A stretch of 64,000 nt of DNA. Source: Flagellimonas allohymeniacidonis. GTDB lineage: Bacteria > Bacteroidota > Bacteroidia > Flavobacteriales > Flavobacteriaceae. The number at the start of each line of letters is the position of its first letter. Within the stretch, counting starts at the first letter, position 1. Where the stretch lies: contig NZ_SGIU01000002.1 of the NCBI RefSeq assembly GCF_004296335.1, positions 943,882 through 1,007,881 on the forward strand. The letters run 5' to 3'. Both the position numbers and the translations under genes were made by a program. The notes under the pieces are model-generated. The model was not told the DNA's origin. It searched no databases and saw only the letters and a program-made list of their open reading frames with translations. Shown here in pieces: positions 1 to 7,466 of this stretch.

Positions 1-82
1 CTGGTATGAATTGGGTTTTGAACACCGCGAAAATTGGATGCCGTTGACGGAATTGGCATTAAATCATATTAAATCTGAATAA
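1..82 (+). CDS. C-terminal fragment of an unidentified protein
   Basis: The window opens inside an open frame that runs from base 2 to a TAA at 80-82 and gives about 26 residues ending LALNHIKSE. The start lies outside the window. The fragment is too short to assign to a family. It stops 2 bases before the TfoX-like gene, so the two are probably co-transcribed. Confidence 0.55.
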   Translation, partial: WYELGFEHRENWMPLTELALNHIKSE

Positions 83-84
83 CT

Positions 85-411
85 ATGGGAACAAAAGGTG
101 ATAAGCTAACACCTGTTAGTCAAGCTGCTGCTGAACAACTTGTTTCCAGATTGGCAAAGGTTGAAGGAATTTCCGCCAAAAAAATGTTTGGCGGGCATGG
201 CATCTTCCATCAAGGAAAAATGTTTGGGATTGTTGATTCTAAAGGTAATGTCTATTTTAAAGTCAATGATTCGTCATATAAGAAATATGCGGAACAAGAT
301 TCACACAAACATGGAAAAATGCCCTATTATTCAGTTCCTGTAAAGGTGTTGGAGAATGAAGTGACGCTTTTGGAATGGGCATGGGAATCCATTGAAATAT
401 CTAAACTATGA
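85..411 (+). CDS. TfoX/Sxy N-terminal domain protein
   Basis: A 108-residue single-domain protein of the TfoX N-terminal family. The family hallmark KKMFGGHGIF is visible near residues 32-41, followed by the FGIVD and YFKVND strands of the fold. In gammaproteobacteria TfoX/Sxy activates competence genes, but stand-alone N-terminal domains are common in Bacteroidota and have no settled role. It lacks the C-terminal TfoX domain. It starts 2 bases after the preceding gene, and its stop overlaps the next start (ATGA at 408-411), so it sits in a tight operon. Family assignment is confident; cellular role is unknown. Confidence 0.8.
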   Translation: MGTKGDKLTPVSQAAAEQLVSRLAKVEGISAKKMFGGHGIFHQGKMFGIVDSKGNVYFKVNDSSYKKYAEQDSHKHGKMPYYSVPVKVLENEVTLLEWAWESIEISKL

Positions 412-1073
412 TTACTTCAAAGTACAGCTCATTCTTCAAAGAGCTTGCCAAAAACAATACCAAAGAGTGGTTTCATGCCAACAAGGCACGTTATGAAAAC
501 GATGTTAAGTTGCCCTTTCTAAATTTACTTGAAGAGGTAATTCCTGAATTAATGGAGTGGAACAACCAAATTCAAACTGATCCCAAAAAAGCGCTGTTTC
601 GGATTAATCGTGACATCCGATTTGCAAAGGACAAATCTCCTTATCACACCATAATGAAAGCGGGCTTTTCCGCTGGAGGAAAAAAATCGGAGCTACCAGG
701 GTTCTACTTGGGTATCGATGCGGTACATGTTCATGTGGGTGGTGGACTGTTTATGGTAAGCACTCCACTGCTTAAAAAAGTAAGACACCATATTGCAAAA
801 AATACAGACCAATTGTTGGGGATCGTGGGGGATACCAATTTTCAAAATGCATTTGGGAAACTAAAAGGTGAAAAGGCCAAGCGACTGGACAAAGATTTAC
901 AGCCCACCGCGGAGAAAACGGACCTCATTTTCCATAAGCAATTTTATGCCATGGCAGAGTTTCCCTTGGATCCCTTCTATGATTCCGATGCCTTGAGAGA
1001 CGAAATATTGAACCATTTTGAAGCGATTCGGCCGTTGAATTCCTTTTTGAACGAAGCCTTGGAAGAAGGCTAA
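408..1073 (+). CDS. DUF2461 family protein
   Basis: A 221-residue protein of the DUF2461 family (TIGR02453 type). Typical motifs are visible: FFKELAKNNTKEWF at the N terminus, then FRINRDIRFAKDKSPYHT around residues 64-82, then a glycine-rich stretch and AVHVHVGGGLF. Length matches the family. No signal peptide or membrane segment is seen, so it is probably cytosolic. The start overlaps the TfoX-like stop by 4 bases, implying translational coupling. The biochemical function of the family is not known. Confidence 0.85.
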   Translation: MITSKYSSFFKELAKNNTKEWFHANKARYENDVKLPFLNLLEEVIPELMEWNNQIQTDPKKALFRINRDIRFAKDKSPYHTIMKAGFSAGGKKSELPGFYLGIDAVHVHVGGGLFMVSTPLLKKVRHHIAKNTDQLLGIVGDTNFQNAFGKLKGEKAKRLDKDLQPTAEKTDLIFHKQFYAMAEFPLDPFYDSDALRDEILNHFEAIRPLNSFLNEALEEG

Positions 1074-1106
1074 ACAGATATCAATTAATCAATAAATACA
1101 AACAAA

Positions 1107-1475
1107 ATGACTACACAAGAAGTTGCAGACAAGTTGGTATCCCTTTGTAGAGAGGGAAAATACGAGGAAGCTTATGGGCTCTATGCTCAAGATTCAGTAA
1201 GTGTTGAAATGCCGGGTTTGCCTAATGAGGTGACCGAAGGTTTGGATAACATTTTGAAAGGGTTCGAAAACTGGGCTAGCATGATTGCCGAATCCCATGG
1301 TGGTTCGGTAGGTGATCCCATTGTTGCAGGAAATCACTTCGCTGTACCAATGACCAGTGATGTCACTTTTAAGGATGGAAGAAGAGTAAATATGGAAGAG
1401 ATTTCCCTTTACCAAGTGGAAAATGGAAAGATCAAAAAGGCTTCCTTTCATTATGATCCTTCTGTTATGTTCTAA
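1107..1475 (+). CDS. SnoaL-like / NTF2-fold protein
   Basis: A 122-residue protein that reads as a SnoaL-like (NTF2-fold) domain: an N-terminal helix with the pattern KLVSLCREGKYEEAYGLYA, then a beta-rich half ending in a hydrophobic strand with FHYDP. Proteins of this fold act as small isomerases, hydrolases or ligand-binding domains, and the sequence alone does not show which. It lies 33 bases downstream of the DUF2461 gene and is followed directly by a strong terminator, so it is probably the last gene of this operon. Confidence 0.65.
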   Translation: MTTQEVADKLVSLCREGKYEEAYGLYAQDSVSVEMPGLPNEVTEGLDNILKGFENWASMIAESHGGSVGDPIVAGNHFAVPMTSDVTFKDGRRVNMEEISLYQVENGKIKKASFHYDPSVMF

Positions 1476-1500
1476 ACGAATGCCTTGAGGTTGTGAGTTG

Positions 1501-1529
1501 AGCGCTTCCGAATTGGAAGCGCTTTTTTT
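1501..1529 (+). terminator. Rho-independent terminator after the SnoaL-like gene
   Basis: A perfect 9-bp stem (AGCGCTTCC at 1501-1509 and GGAAGCGCT at 1515-1523) with a 5-base loop is followed by a T run. The T run lies on the + strand side, so it serves the + strand operon. The ABC gene of the opposite strand ends at 1528 and overlaps the T run. Confidence 0.85.
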
Positions 1530-2223
1530 ATCCTCCAAAGAAGCTTTCCAATTCCTTGAGGGTCTCTGTTGAAGTTTGAATATCTTTTACAATTTCTCCT
1601 TTATTGAGCACTACAATACGTTCGCAAACCTCCGTCACGTGAATCAAGTCATGGCTTGATACCAAAACCGTGACATCCTGTTTCGCTGCTAAATCCTTGA
1701 TGATGGCCTTTAATCTAATTTGGGTGGTGGGGTCTAAATTGGCAAAGGGTTCGTCCAAAATAACGACTTCGGGATTCCCAATAAATGATGCCACGATTCC
1801 GGCTTTTTTTTGGTTTCCTTTGGAAAGGTCACGAAGGTATTTTTTCTGTCCCAAAATTTCTCCGTGGAAAAAGTCTTCAAATTGTGCCAGCAGGGCATCA
1901 ACATCTGCCTTGTTACGGCCACGGAGCTCTCCGATGAAATAGAAGTACTCTTCCGGTGTCAAGTACCCGATAAGAAAAGTTTCATCAATAAAGGCCGACG
2001 TAAAAGGCTTCCATTCCTCACTGGCGTTCACCTGCACCCCATTGTTTTCAACTTTACCAGAAGTGGGTTGAATCAAATCGAGAAGTAGGCTGAAAAAAGT
2101 AGTCTTGCCGGCACCGTTGTTTCCCACCAAACCAAAACTTTGGCCTTTGGGAATTTCCAAATGATCAATGTTCAAAACTTCTTGTGAACCGTATTTTTTT
2201 GTGAGGTTATCTGCAACAATCAT
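1528..2223 (-). CDS. ABC transporter ATP-binding protein
   Basis: A 231-residue ABC ATPase. Walker A GNNGAGKT is at residues 34-41, the signature appears as LSKGN at 133-137 (the usual LSGG is degenerate, as in many exporter-type ATPases of this class), Walker B VVILDEP is at 153-159 and the H-loop His is at 191. It lies 31 bases downstream of a DUF5687 membrane protein on the same strand, which is its probable permease. The pair would form an ABC-2-type exporter; substrate unknown. It converges on the + strand operon through the shared terminator zone. Confidence 0.9.
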   Translation of the reverse strand: MIVADNLTKKYGSQEVLNIDHLEIPKGQSFGLVGNNGAGKTTFFSLLLDLIQPTSGKVENNGVQVNASEEWKPFTSAFIDETFLIGYLTPEEYFYFIGELRGRNKADVDALLAQFEDFFHGEILGQKKYLRDLSKGNQKKAGIVASFIGNPEVVILDEPFANLDPTTQIRLKAIIKDLAAKQDVTVLVSSHDLIHVTEVCERIVVLNKGEIVKDIQTSTETLKELESFFGG

Positions 2224-2254
2224 TGTAACAATTTTATAAAGGTGGTTATTTCAA

Positions 2255-3724
2255 TTAGCTGTTTTTTTCTTTAAATCCCGCAATCATGCCATACTTCCTT
2301 TTTCGATATTGCTCGGTAATCTTATCCAGGAAATAATTCCGAAATGCGAATCCCACAATTCCCAGAACGGAAAGTACGATTACTGCGGCCTCTATTGAAA
2401 TCAAGTAGTAAATCACTGTAAAAATCAAAATGGGCAAGCCCAAAACTGGAAGCATAATCAGAAATTGGGTGCCACTGGTCCCCTGCATATTACCAAAGGG
2501 GCTTTTGTCCAATTCGATACGCTTTTTGTTGAAGGAACCGAAATAGAGAATCACCGGAATGTTAACACCCAGATTATAGAGTGCACTACCAAAATTGACC
2601 GCAAGGGCTTTCCATCCGAAATATACATAGGGTATGGTCAGTAAGAACATCACCACAACGCTGACAGCTATTAGACCGGCTTTTGACTCAAGGTATTTGC
2701 GAAGCGGAATGTTTTGAGACATCATCATACCGTAGTAAGCACTATCCCATGCCGGAATGAACTGACCAAAATTGGCCAAAAAGATTCCTGTCATAAAAAT
2801 GCCCAAAAAAGCATACATGGGCATCATGTTGGCGTAAACTTCCTGCGTGTAAAATATGAGTCCATAAAAAACGAACAAAAGTGAGATGAATACTTGGGCC
2901 TTGGTTCGCTTATTCCTCCAAATAAGTTTAAGGTCCAATCGCAGGAAGGGGGCTATATCCCCAAATCGACGAGTCCAAGCCAAATCGGAAGTATTCGCTT
3001 CTTGGGATTTGGCCTTAAGGGAGGCATCTAGAAAAATACGGTTCCTTAAATATTTGTAATTAATCCAATAAACCAATATCGCAAGGGCCATGGGAACGAG
3101 CACAGTAATGGGATAGGCATACAATCCGTGAAAAATTGGGCCAAAGAAAGCCTTAACAGGAAGTAAAGCGAAATAGTCCATGGCATAAAGGGCAACTATA
3201 ATTCCCCCGATAACCAATAATGCCTTGTCGCTTTTGTTTACAATAAAGTTTACGTAGTTAACGCAAAGGACAATCGCAAAAATAGAAACGACCCAAAACA
3301 ACACATTGACCGCTGGGTAACCCTTAAATATCAATACAATGGCAAAGGGTACAAAGAAAAAAATAGCCAACAAGTTGTAAATTGAAACTGCCGACCTTCC
3401 CAGGATGTAATGGGTAATGGCACTTTTTTTTATGGGATAGGATAGAAAAGGCTTAATATCCATGACTGGGAGTTTCTGCATGAAATACCGCAAAAACAGT
3501 TCAATGAGAATCCAATACACAAAATATTGGCTGATGAGCCACATCGGGTTGACATCTGGTGCCAGCTTTCGTAGAATAAAATACATTCCTGCCCCAGTGG
3601 CCACCAAAGTGGTCAACATATAAATCCCAAAAAAGATCATTAAAATTTTGAGTGCAATGCCTTTTCCGAAAGAAGAGGACCGAAAAAAGGATTTCCATTG
3701 CAGTCGAATGAAATGCTTGAACAT
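2255..3724 (-). CDS. DUF5687 family membrane protein, ABC permease
   Basis: A roughly 489-residue protein with about a dozen hydrophobic segments, matching DUF5687, a Bacteroidota family of ABC-2-like permeases. I start it at the second Met (3724, reading MFKHFIRLQWKSFF), the usual beginning of the family; an in-frame ATG nine bases upstream is also possible. It is the first gene of a two-gene operon with the ATPase downstream, and is divergent from the reductase at 3848. Substrate is not visible from the sequence. Confidence 0.8.
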   Translation of the reverse strand: MFKHFIRLQWKSFFRSSSFGKGIALKILMIFFGIYMLTTLVATGAGMYFILRKLAPDVNPMWLISQYFVYWILIELFLRYFMQKLPVMDIKPFLSYPIKKSAITHYILGRSAVSIYNLLAIFFFVPFAIVLIFKGYPAVNVLFWVVSIFAIVLCVNYVNFIVNKSDKALLVIGGIIVALYAMDYFALLPVKAFFGPIFHGLYAYPITVLVPMALAILVYWINYKYLRNRIFLDASLKAKSQEANTSDLAWTRRFGDIAPFLRLDLKLIWRNKRTKAQVFISLLFVFYGLIFYTQEVYANMMPMYAFLGIFMTGIFLANFGQFIPAWDSAYYGMMMSQNIPLRKYLESKAGLIAVSVVVMFLLTIPYVYFGWKALAVNFGSALYNLGVNIPVILYFGSFNKKRIELDKSPFGNMQGTSGTQFLIMLPVLGLPILIFTVIYYLISIEAAVIVLSVLGIVGFAFRNYFLDKITEQYRKRKYGMIAGFKEKNS

Positions 3725-3822
3725 GGTTGGCAATTTTTCACAAGTTAGTACCCAAAAGGAAAGATTTGTTACAATCCCATCCGTATTTGCAAAAAATTAT
3801 GATCAAAAATCAAGCTAATCCT

Positions 3823-3830
3823 TAGTTTTG
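3823..3830 (+). promoter_or_regulatory. Predicted -7 promoter element for the PaaE-like gene
   Basis: TAGTTTTG matches the Bacteroidota -7 consensus TAnnTTTG exactly and lies 17 bases before the ATG at 3848. No convincing -33 TTTG is found at the usual spacing. The leader would be short and A-rich. Confidence 0.45.
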
Positions 3831-3847
3831 CACCAAAAATTGACTAG

Positions 3848-4897
3848 ATGAGTGATTTTCATGCCCTCAAAGTTGTCTCAAAAGAGCAGCTTACCCCAAA
3901 TGCAGTATCCCTTACTTTTGAAATCCCAGAGAATCTCAAAGAGACTTTTTCCTTTACTGCTGGGCAATACATTACCCTAAAGCATCAAGTAAATGGCGAG
4001 GAATTGCGCAGAGCTTACTCCATCTCCTCGGCGCCATCTTCAGGTAAGGTCACTGTTGGAATTAAAAAAATGCCAAAGGGTACATTTTCAGTTTACGCCA
4101 ACGAAAGTGTCAAGGAGGGGGACTTGTTGGAAGTAATGCCCCCTGAGGGGCGTTTTATTTTTCAAGCCAATGGGACTTCAAAAAACATTGCGGCTTTTGC
4201 TGCTGGAAGTGGTATCACTCCCATTATGAGCATTGCGCAAACGGTTTTGGAAAGTAGTCCTGAAAACAAATTTGTGCTGGTTTTTGGAAATCAGACCGCA
4301 GAAGAGACCATGTACCTTTCGGCCATTGAGAATTTGCAAAAGGAGTACGGCGATCGATTCTTTGTTCAGCATATTTACAGCAGAGCTCAAGAGAACAACG
4401 CCATGTTCGGCAGAATCGAAAGATCCACGGTCAATTTTATTGTCAAAAATAAATTCAAGGATACCTCATTTGATGCTTTTTATCTGTGTGGCCCAGAGGA
4501 AATGATTGAAACCGTCACCGATACCTTAAAAAACAATGGGATCCCCCAAGAGCAAATTTTATTCGAACTGTTCTCTTCCCCGGAAACAGAAGACACCCTT
4601 GCGGAAAATCTAAAAGGGAAAACACAATTGGAGGTCATCGTTGATGATGAATCCTTTACATTGACGATGGACAAAAAGGAGTTGGTGTTGGATGTGGTTC
4701 TAAAGGAAAACATCGATGCCCCTTATTCTTGCCAGGGTGGGGTGTGCAGTAGTTGTATAGCCCGCATTACTGAAGGAAAAGCCGAGATGGTGAAAAATCA
4801 AATTTTGACCAATGGAGAGGTTGCGGAAGGCCTTATCCTCACCTGCCAAGCGCATCCATTAACTCCCACTTTGAAAGTGGATTATGATGATGTGTAA
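3848..4897 (+). CDS. PaaE-like NAD(P)H:ferredoxin-type oxidoreductase (FAD, 2Fe-2S)
   Basis: A 349-residue three-domain reductase: an FAD-binding ferredoxin-reductase domain at the N terminus with the RAYSISSAP flavin motif, an NAD(P)-binding domain containing GSGITPIMS, and a C-terminal plant-type 2Fe-2S ferredoxin domain with Cys at 295, 300, 303 and 333 (CX4CX2C...C). This is the layout of PaaE, the reductase of phenylacetyl-CoA epoxidase, and of related hydroxylase reductases. No paaABCD genes are in the window, so it may serve another oxygenase or desaturase. AlkB at 54 kb is an oxygenase that needs such an electron donor, but a link is only a guess. The next gene starts 3 bases after the stop. 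Confidence 0.85.
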   Translation: MSDFHALKVVSKEQLTPNAVSLTFEIPENLKETFSFTAGQYITLKHQVNGEELRRAYSISSAPSSGKVTVGIKKMPKGTFSVYANESVKEGDLLEVMPPEGRFIFQANGTSKNIAAFAAGSGITPIMSIAQTVLESSPENKFVLVFGNQTAEETMYLSAIENLQKEYGDRFFVQHIYSRAQENNAMFGRIERSTVNFIVKNKFKDTSFDAFYLCGPEEMIETVTDTLKNNGIPQEQILFELFSSPETEDTLAENLKGKTQLEVIVDDESFTLTMDKKELVLDVVLKENIDAPYSCQGGVCSSCIARITEGKAEMVKNQILTNGEVAEGLILTCQAHPLTPTLKVDYDDV

Positions 4898-4900
4898 TCC

Positions 4901-5272
4901 ATGATAGGTCTAAAAATTGTATACGTCGCCAACATTCTGGTTGCCGGTTGGATAAGCTTCACCAGCTTGTTTTTTCCCAAAGTGGCCGTTCGTTCGATTT
5001 TCGAAAATTCCGTGGCTTATTCAGAAATTATTCGGTTGGTAGGTTCTTTGTGGGGGGCGATTTTTGTACTCTCCTGTTTGGGCCTAATTTACCCGAAGCG
5101 CATGGCCTTGGTATTGCTTTTTCAATTGATTTACAAAGGAAGCTGGCTACTTGCCGTGGCCTTACCTGCTATTTTGGCCAAAAAGCCTTTTCCATCCGGA
5201 ATGGCAGTTTTCTTTCTTATTTGGTGCCTGGTTTTACCTTTTGTTATTCCTTGGAAAACCATTTTTCAATAG
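4901..5272 (+). CDS. Small four-helix membrane protein, unidentified
   Basis: A 123-residue protein with about four transmembrane segments (near residues 5-25, 45-65, 68-90 and 97-117) and almost no soluble part. It follows the reductase by 3 bases and is probably co-transcribed with it. I do not recognise the family. Its last 29 bases overlap the end of the convergent patatin gene, so the two reading frames share DNA on opposite strands. Confidence 0.6.
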   Translation: MIGLKIVYVANILVAGWISFTSLFFPKVAVRSIFENSVAYSEIIRLVGSLWGAIFVLSCLGLIYPKRMALVLLFQLIYKGSWLLAVALPAILAKKPFPSGMAVFFLIWCLVLPFVIPWKTIFQ

Positions 5273-6029
5273 TCCTACTACCATGATCATATCCAATCAT
5301 AAAGGCTTTTTCTATACCCTTCTTGTCCAAAACCCCAATTTTCTCCAACTCCAAGGGCTCTATATACAGATCACACTCCGTTAGTTTTTTATGACTTGAT
5401 GCATAGATCATCAAGCCTGTGATTCTTCCGGCTAGTTGTAAAGAATTTTTGAGGTCTTTTTTTCGTACTTCCCCCGCGATGGAAACATTGCTGCCAATAA
5501 CTAAGTCAACTTTGTCTTCCACATATTCTTTGGGAAAATTGTTCATCACACCTCCATCAGCATACAGAACACCATCAATGTCCACAGGGCTAAAAACAGG
5601 AGTTAAAGCTGCAGATGCCAAAAGGGGTTTGATTAGATCACCTTGATAAAATACTTTTTCCTCGCCTTTCATAAGGTCTGTGGTGACCACATGAAGCGGT
5701 TTGTCCAGGCTTTCAAAGGAATCATTGGGAAAATACCCTTTAAAAATGGGGTAGTACCTTTCCGTGTCAATAAATCCAGGTTTGTTGATGGCAAAAAAAT
5801 TATACTTAAACAATGGGGTCTCCCTAAAAAACTGGAGCATGTCCTCGGCAGAATTTCCATTGGCATACAACGCCCCGACCAGCGCCCCTACACTTGTTCC
5901 AGAAATTACATCAGCTTCAAGACCATTTTCATGCATTGCCTTGATCAGTCCAATATGTGCCATTCCCCTTATTCCACCTCCAGAAAGTACAAGGCCGATA
6001 GTTTTTGGTTTTTTTTCGTTTTGGGACAT
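5244..6029 (-). CDS. Patatin-like phospholipase
   Basis: A 261-residue patatin-family acyl hydrolase. The oxyanion motif GGGIRG is at residues 17-22, the nucleophile elbow GTSVG at 44-48 (Ser46) and the catalytic Asp in YADGG near residue 158, so the Ser/Asp dyad is intact. No signal peptide is seen; it is probably cytosolic or peripherally bound. I start it at ATG 6029 (MSQNEKK) because the longer frame begins only with TTG at 6047. Its 3' end overlaps the convergent membrane protein by 29 bases. Confidence 0.9.
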   Translation of the reverse strand: MSQNEKKPKTIGLVLSGGGIRGMAHIGLIKAMHENGLEADVISGTSVGALVGALYANGNSAEDMLQFFRETPLFKYNFFAINKPGFIDTERYYPIFKGYFPNDSFESLDKPLHVVTTDLMKGEEKVFYQGDLIKPLLASAALTPVFSPVDIDGVLYADGGVMNNFPKEYVEDKVDLVIGSNVSIAGEVRKKDLKNSLQLAGRITGLMIYASSHKKLTECDLYIEPLELEKIGVLDKKGIEKAFMIGYDHGSRTIEKWFSKE

Positions 6030-6338
6030 GTTGTGGAACAAGTTCAATGCTTAAAATTAGACAGTACTTAACAAATTATGCCATACATCGATGAATTTAA
6101 TAGAGAATTAACCAACTGCTTGGTCTGTTGTTTTTGTAAACGGTGGTGGTTTTGGAAACTTTATCCATAAAATAGGCCTAGTAAACGGCTTCACAGTTCT
6201 GAAATCGTTTCTTGCACCGACTTAGGCGTCGGTATGTTAAAAAAAGTGGTTGTTCATAGAATATGTAATGTGGTATCTTGATTCACGACTAAAAGAAAAT
6301 ACTTTTTTATCGTAAGTTTACGGAAAAGGCCCGTTCCC
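6030..6338. other. Intergenic region before the arsenosugar cluster
   Basis: About 310 bases between the divergent patatin and DUF2064 genes. It holds a 30-codon Cys/Trp-rich open frame (6078-6170, see findings) and a 6-bp hairpin ACCGAC/GTCGGT at 6216-6233 with no T run, hence not a terminator. No exact TAnnTTTG element was found here in either direction. Nothing else is recognised. Confidence 0.5.
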
Positions 6339-7046
6339 TTGAGAGCAAACCATCTTCAAGATATCGCTGTTTTGTTTTTTGCGAATTCCGCAATGGAGGA
6401 CGCACGCCAAAAAAAATTCTTTGGAGAACCTTCACTCTTCAAAGCTTTATCCGAACAAACCTTAAAAACTATTAAGGCCTCCGGCCTTCCTTTTTTTCAT
6501 TTCAGTGACACGGAGCAAAAAGGTGCCAATTTTGGGGAGCGATTTGCCCATGCCATTCAAGCCATAATTGAATTGGGCTTTTCAAAAGTCATAACCGTTG
6601 GGAATGACAGCCCCAATCTATCCAAACAACATATTGACAAAGCCGCTTTGCAACTGTCCCAGGGGAATTCAGTTGTAGGTCCTTCCAAGGATGGTGGTTG
6701 TTATCTTATTGGGATTCATGCAAGTGACTTTCATATGGAAGATTTTGTTGCGTTGCCCTGGCAAACCTCTAGCTTGCGCAAGGCGTTGAATCTTTTTATT
6801 TTGGCTAAGGGTAGAAGCGTCCGCCAGTTGAACCTTCTTGATGATATTGATTCCATTTCAGATTTAAAAAGGCTCTCCAATTTTGTAAGGCAAGTGGGTT
6901 TAAAATTGCTTCAACTTTTTTCCAACATCTGTTCGACTACAAAACACGTCTTTGAAATTGATTTCCTTTCAAGCCAACTTCATTTTTCAAACATTCCTTT
7001 CAATAAGGGCTCACCCTTAGGTTTTGCTGCTAGCAGAATCCAATAG
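6339..7046 (+). CDS. DUF2064 glycosyltransferase, arsenosugar-associated (TIGR04282 type)
   Basis: A 235-residue GT-A-fold transferase of the DUF2064/TIGR04282 family. Visible motifs are AVLFFANSA near the start, GANFGERFAHA, ITVGNDSPNL (the metal-binding region) and VGPSKDGGCYLIG. In arsenosugar clusters this family lies beside ArsS and is thought to transfer the sugar part, but that role is not proven. The only usable start covering the first strand is TTG at 6339; the next ATG would cut off the conserved N terminus, and the frame is open further upstream without an ATG. It precedes the AhpD-like gene by 75 bases. Confidence 0.8.
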   Translation: MRANHLQDIAVLFFANSAMEDARQKKFFGEPSLFKALSEQTLKTIKASGLPFFHFSDTEQKGANFGERFAHAIQAIIELGFSKVITVGNDSPNLSKQHIDKAALQLSQGNSVVGPSKDGGCYLIGIHASDFHMEDFVALPWQTSSLRKALNLFILAKGRSVRQLNLLDDIDSISDLKRLSNFVRQVGLKLLQLFSNICSTTKHVFEIDFLSSQLHFSNIPFNKGSPLGFAASRIQ

Positions 7047-7076
7047 ACCCTAGCATTCCTATTTATTATTATAAAA

Positions 7077-7097
7077 GTACTTCTTCCGAAGAAGCAC
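7077..7097 (+). promoter_or_regulatory. Inverted repeat upstream of the AhpD-like gene
   Basis: CTTCTT (7080-7085) and AAGAAG (7089-7094) pair around a 3-base loop, and the stem extends outward with one mismatch to 7077-7097. It lies in the 75-base gap before the AhpD-like gene. It has no T run, so it is more likely an operator or an mRNA stem than a terminator. Confidence 0.3.
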
Positions 7098-7121
7098 AAT
7101 AATCTATTTAAAGCAAAACAA

Positions 7122-7457
7122 ATGGCTAACTCATATTATGATCCAGCGGATCTTAGAAAATTTGGAAAAATAACCGAATGGAGCGAAGAACTTGGTACTA
7201 AATTCTTCGACTATTATGGAAAAGTTTTTGAAGAAGGGGCATTAAGTGCAAGGGAAAAATCATTAATCGCCTTGGCGGTTGCCCATGTGGTGAAATGTCC
7301 TTATTGTATCGATGCCTATACCAAAGATGGACTGGAACGTGGCATTACCAAAGAGGAAATGATGGAAGCCGTCCACGCCGGTGCCGCCATTGAAAGTGGA
7401 GCTACCCTAGTGCACGGCGTGCAAATGATGAACAAGTACAACAAATTATCCATGTAA
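7122..7457 (+). CDS. Arsenosugar-associated AhpD/carboxymuconolactone-decarboxylase-like protein
   Basis: A 111-residue AhpD-fold protein whose whole length matches the arsenosugar biosynthesis-associated peroxidase-like family (TIGR04169 type). The redox pair Cys59-x-x-Cys62 (KCPYCIDAYTKDGL) is present, as is the EKSLIALAVAHV helix. It ends 9 bases before arsS, and the two are almost always neighbours. It may protect or regenerate a thiol or arsenical intermediate during ArsS chemistry; this is inference from context. Confidence 0.9.
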   Translation: MANSYYDPADLRKFGKITEWSEELGTKFFDYYGKVFEEGALSAREKSLIALAVAHVVKCPYCIDAYTKDGLERGITKEEMMEAVHAGAAIESGATLVHGVQMMNKYNKLSM

Positions 7458-7466
7458 TCGTCCCTT

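Noticed and set aside
1194..1538. 114-residue minus-strand frame opposite the SnoaL-like gene
   Set aside because: It is antisense to a recognisable gene and runs through its terminator.
1631..1646. CACGTG site in the ABC ATPase gene
   Set aside because: Only the core and a few outer bases match parS; the inner TT/AA pairs are missing.
5643..6071. 142-residue frame opposite the patatin gene
   Set aside because: The patatin frame has catalytic motifs; the opposite frame has none.
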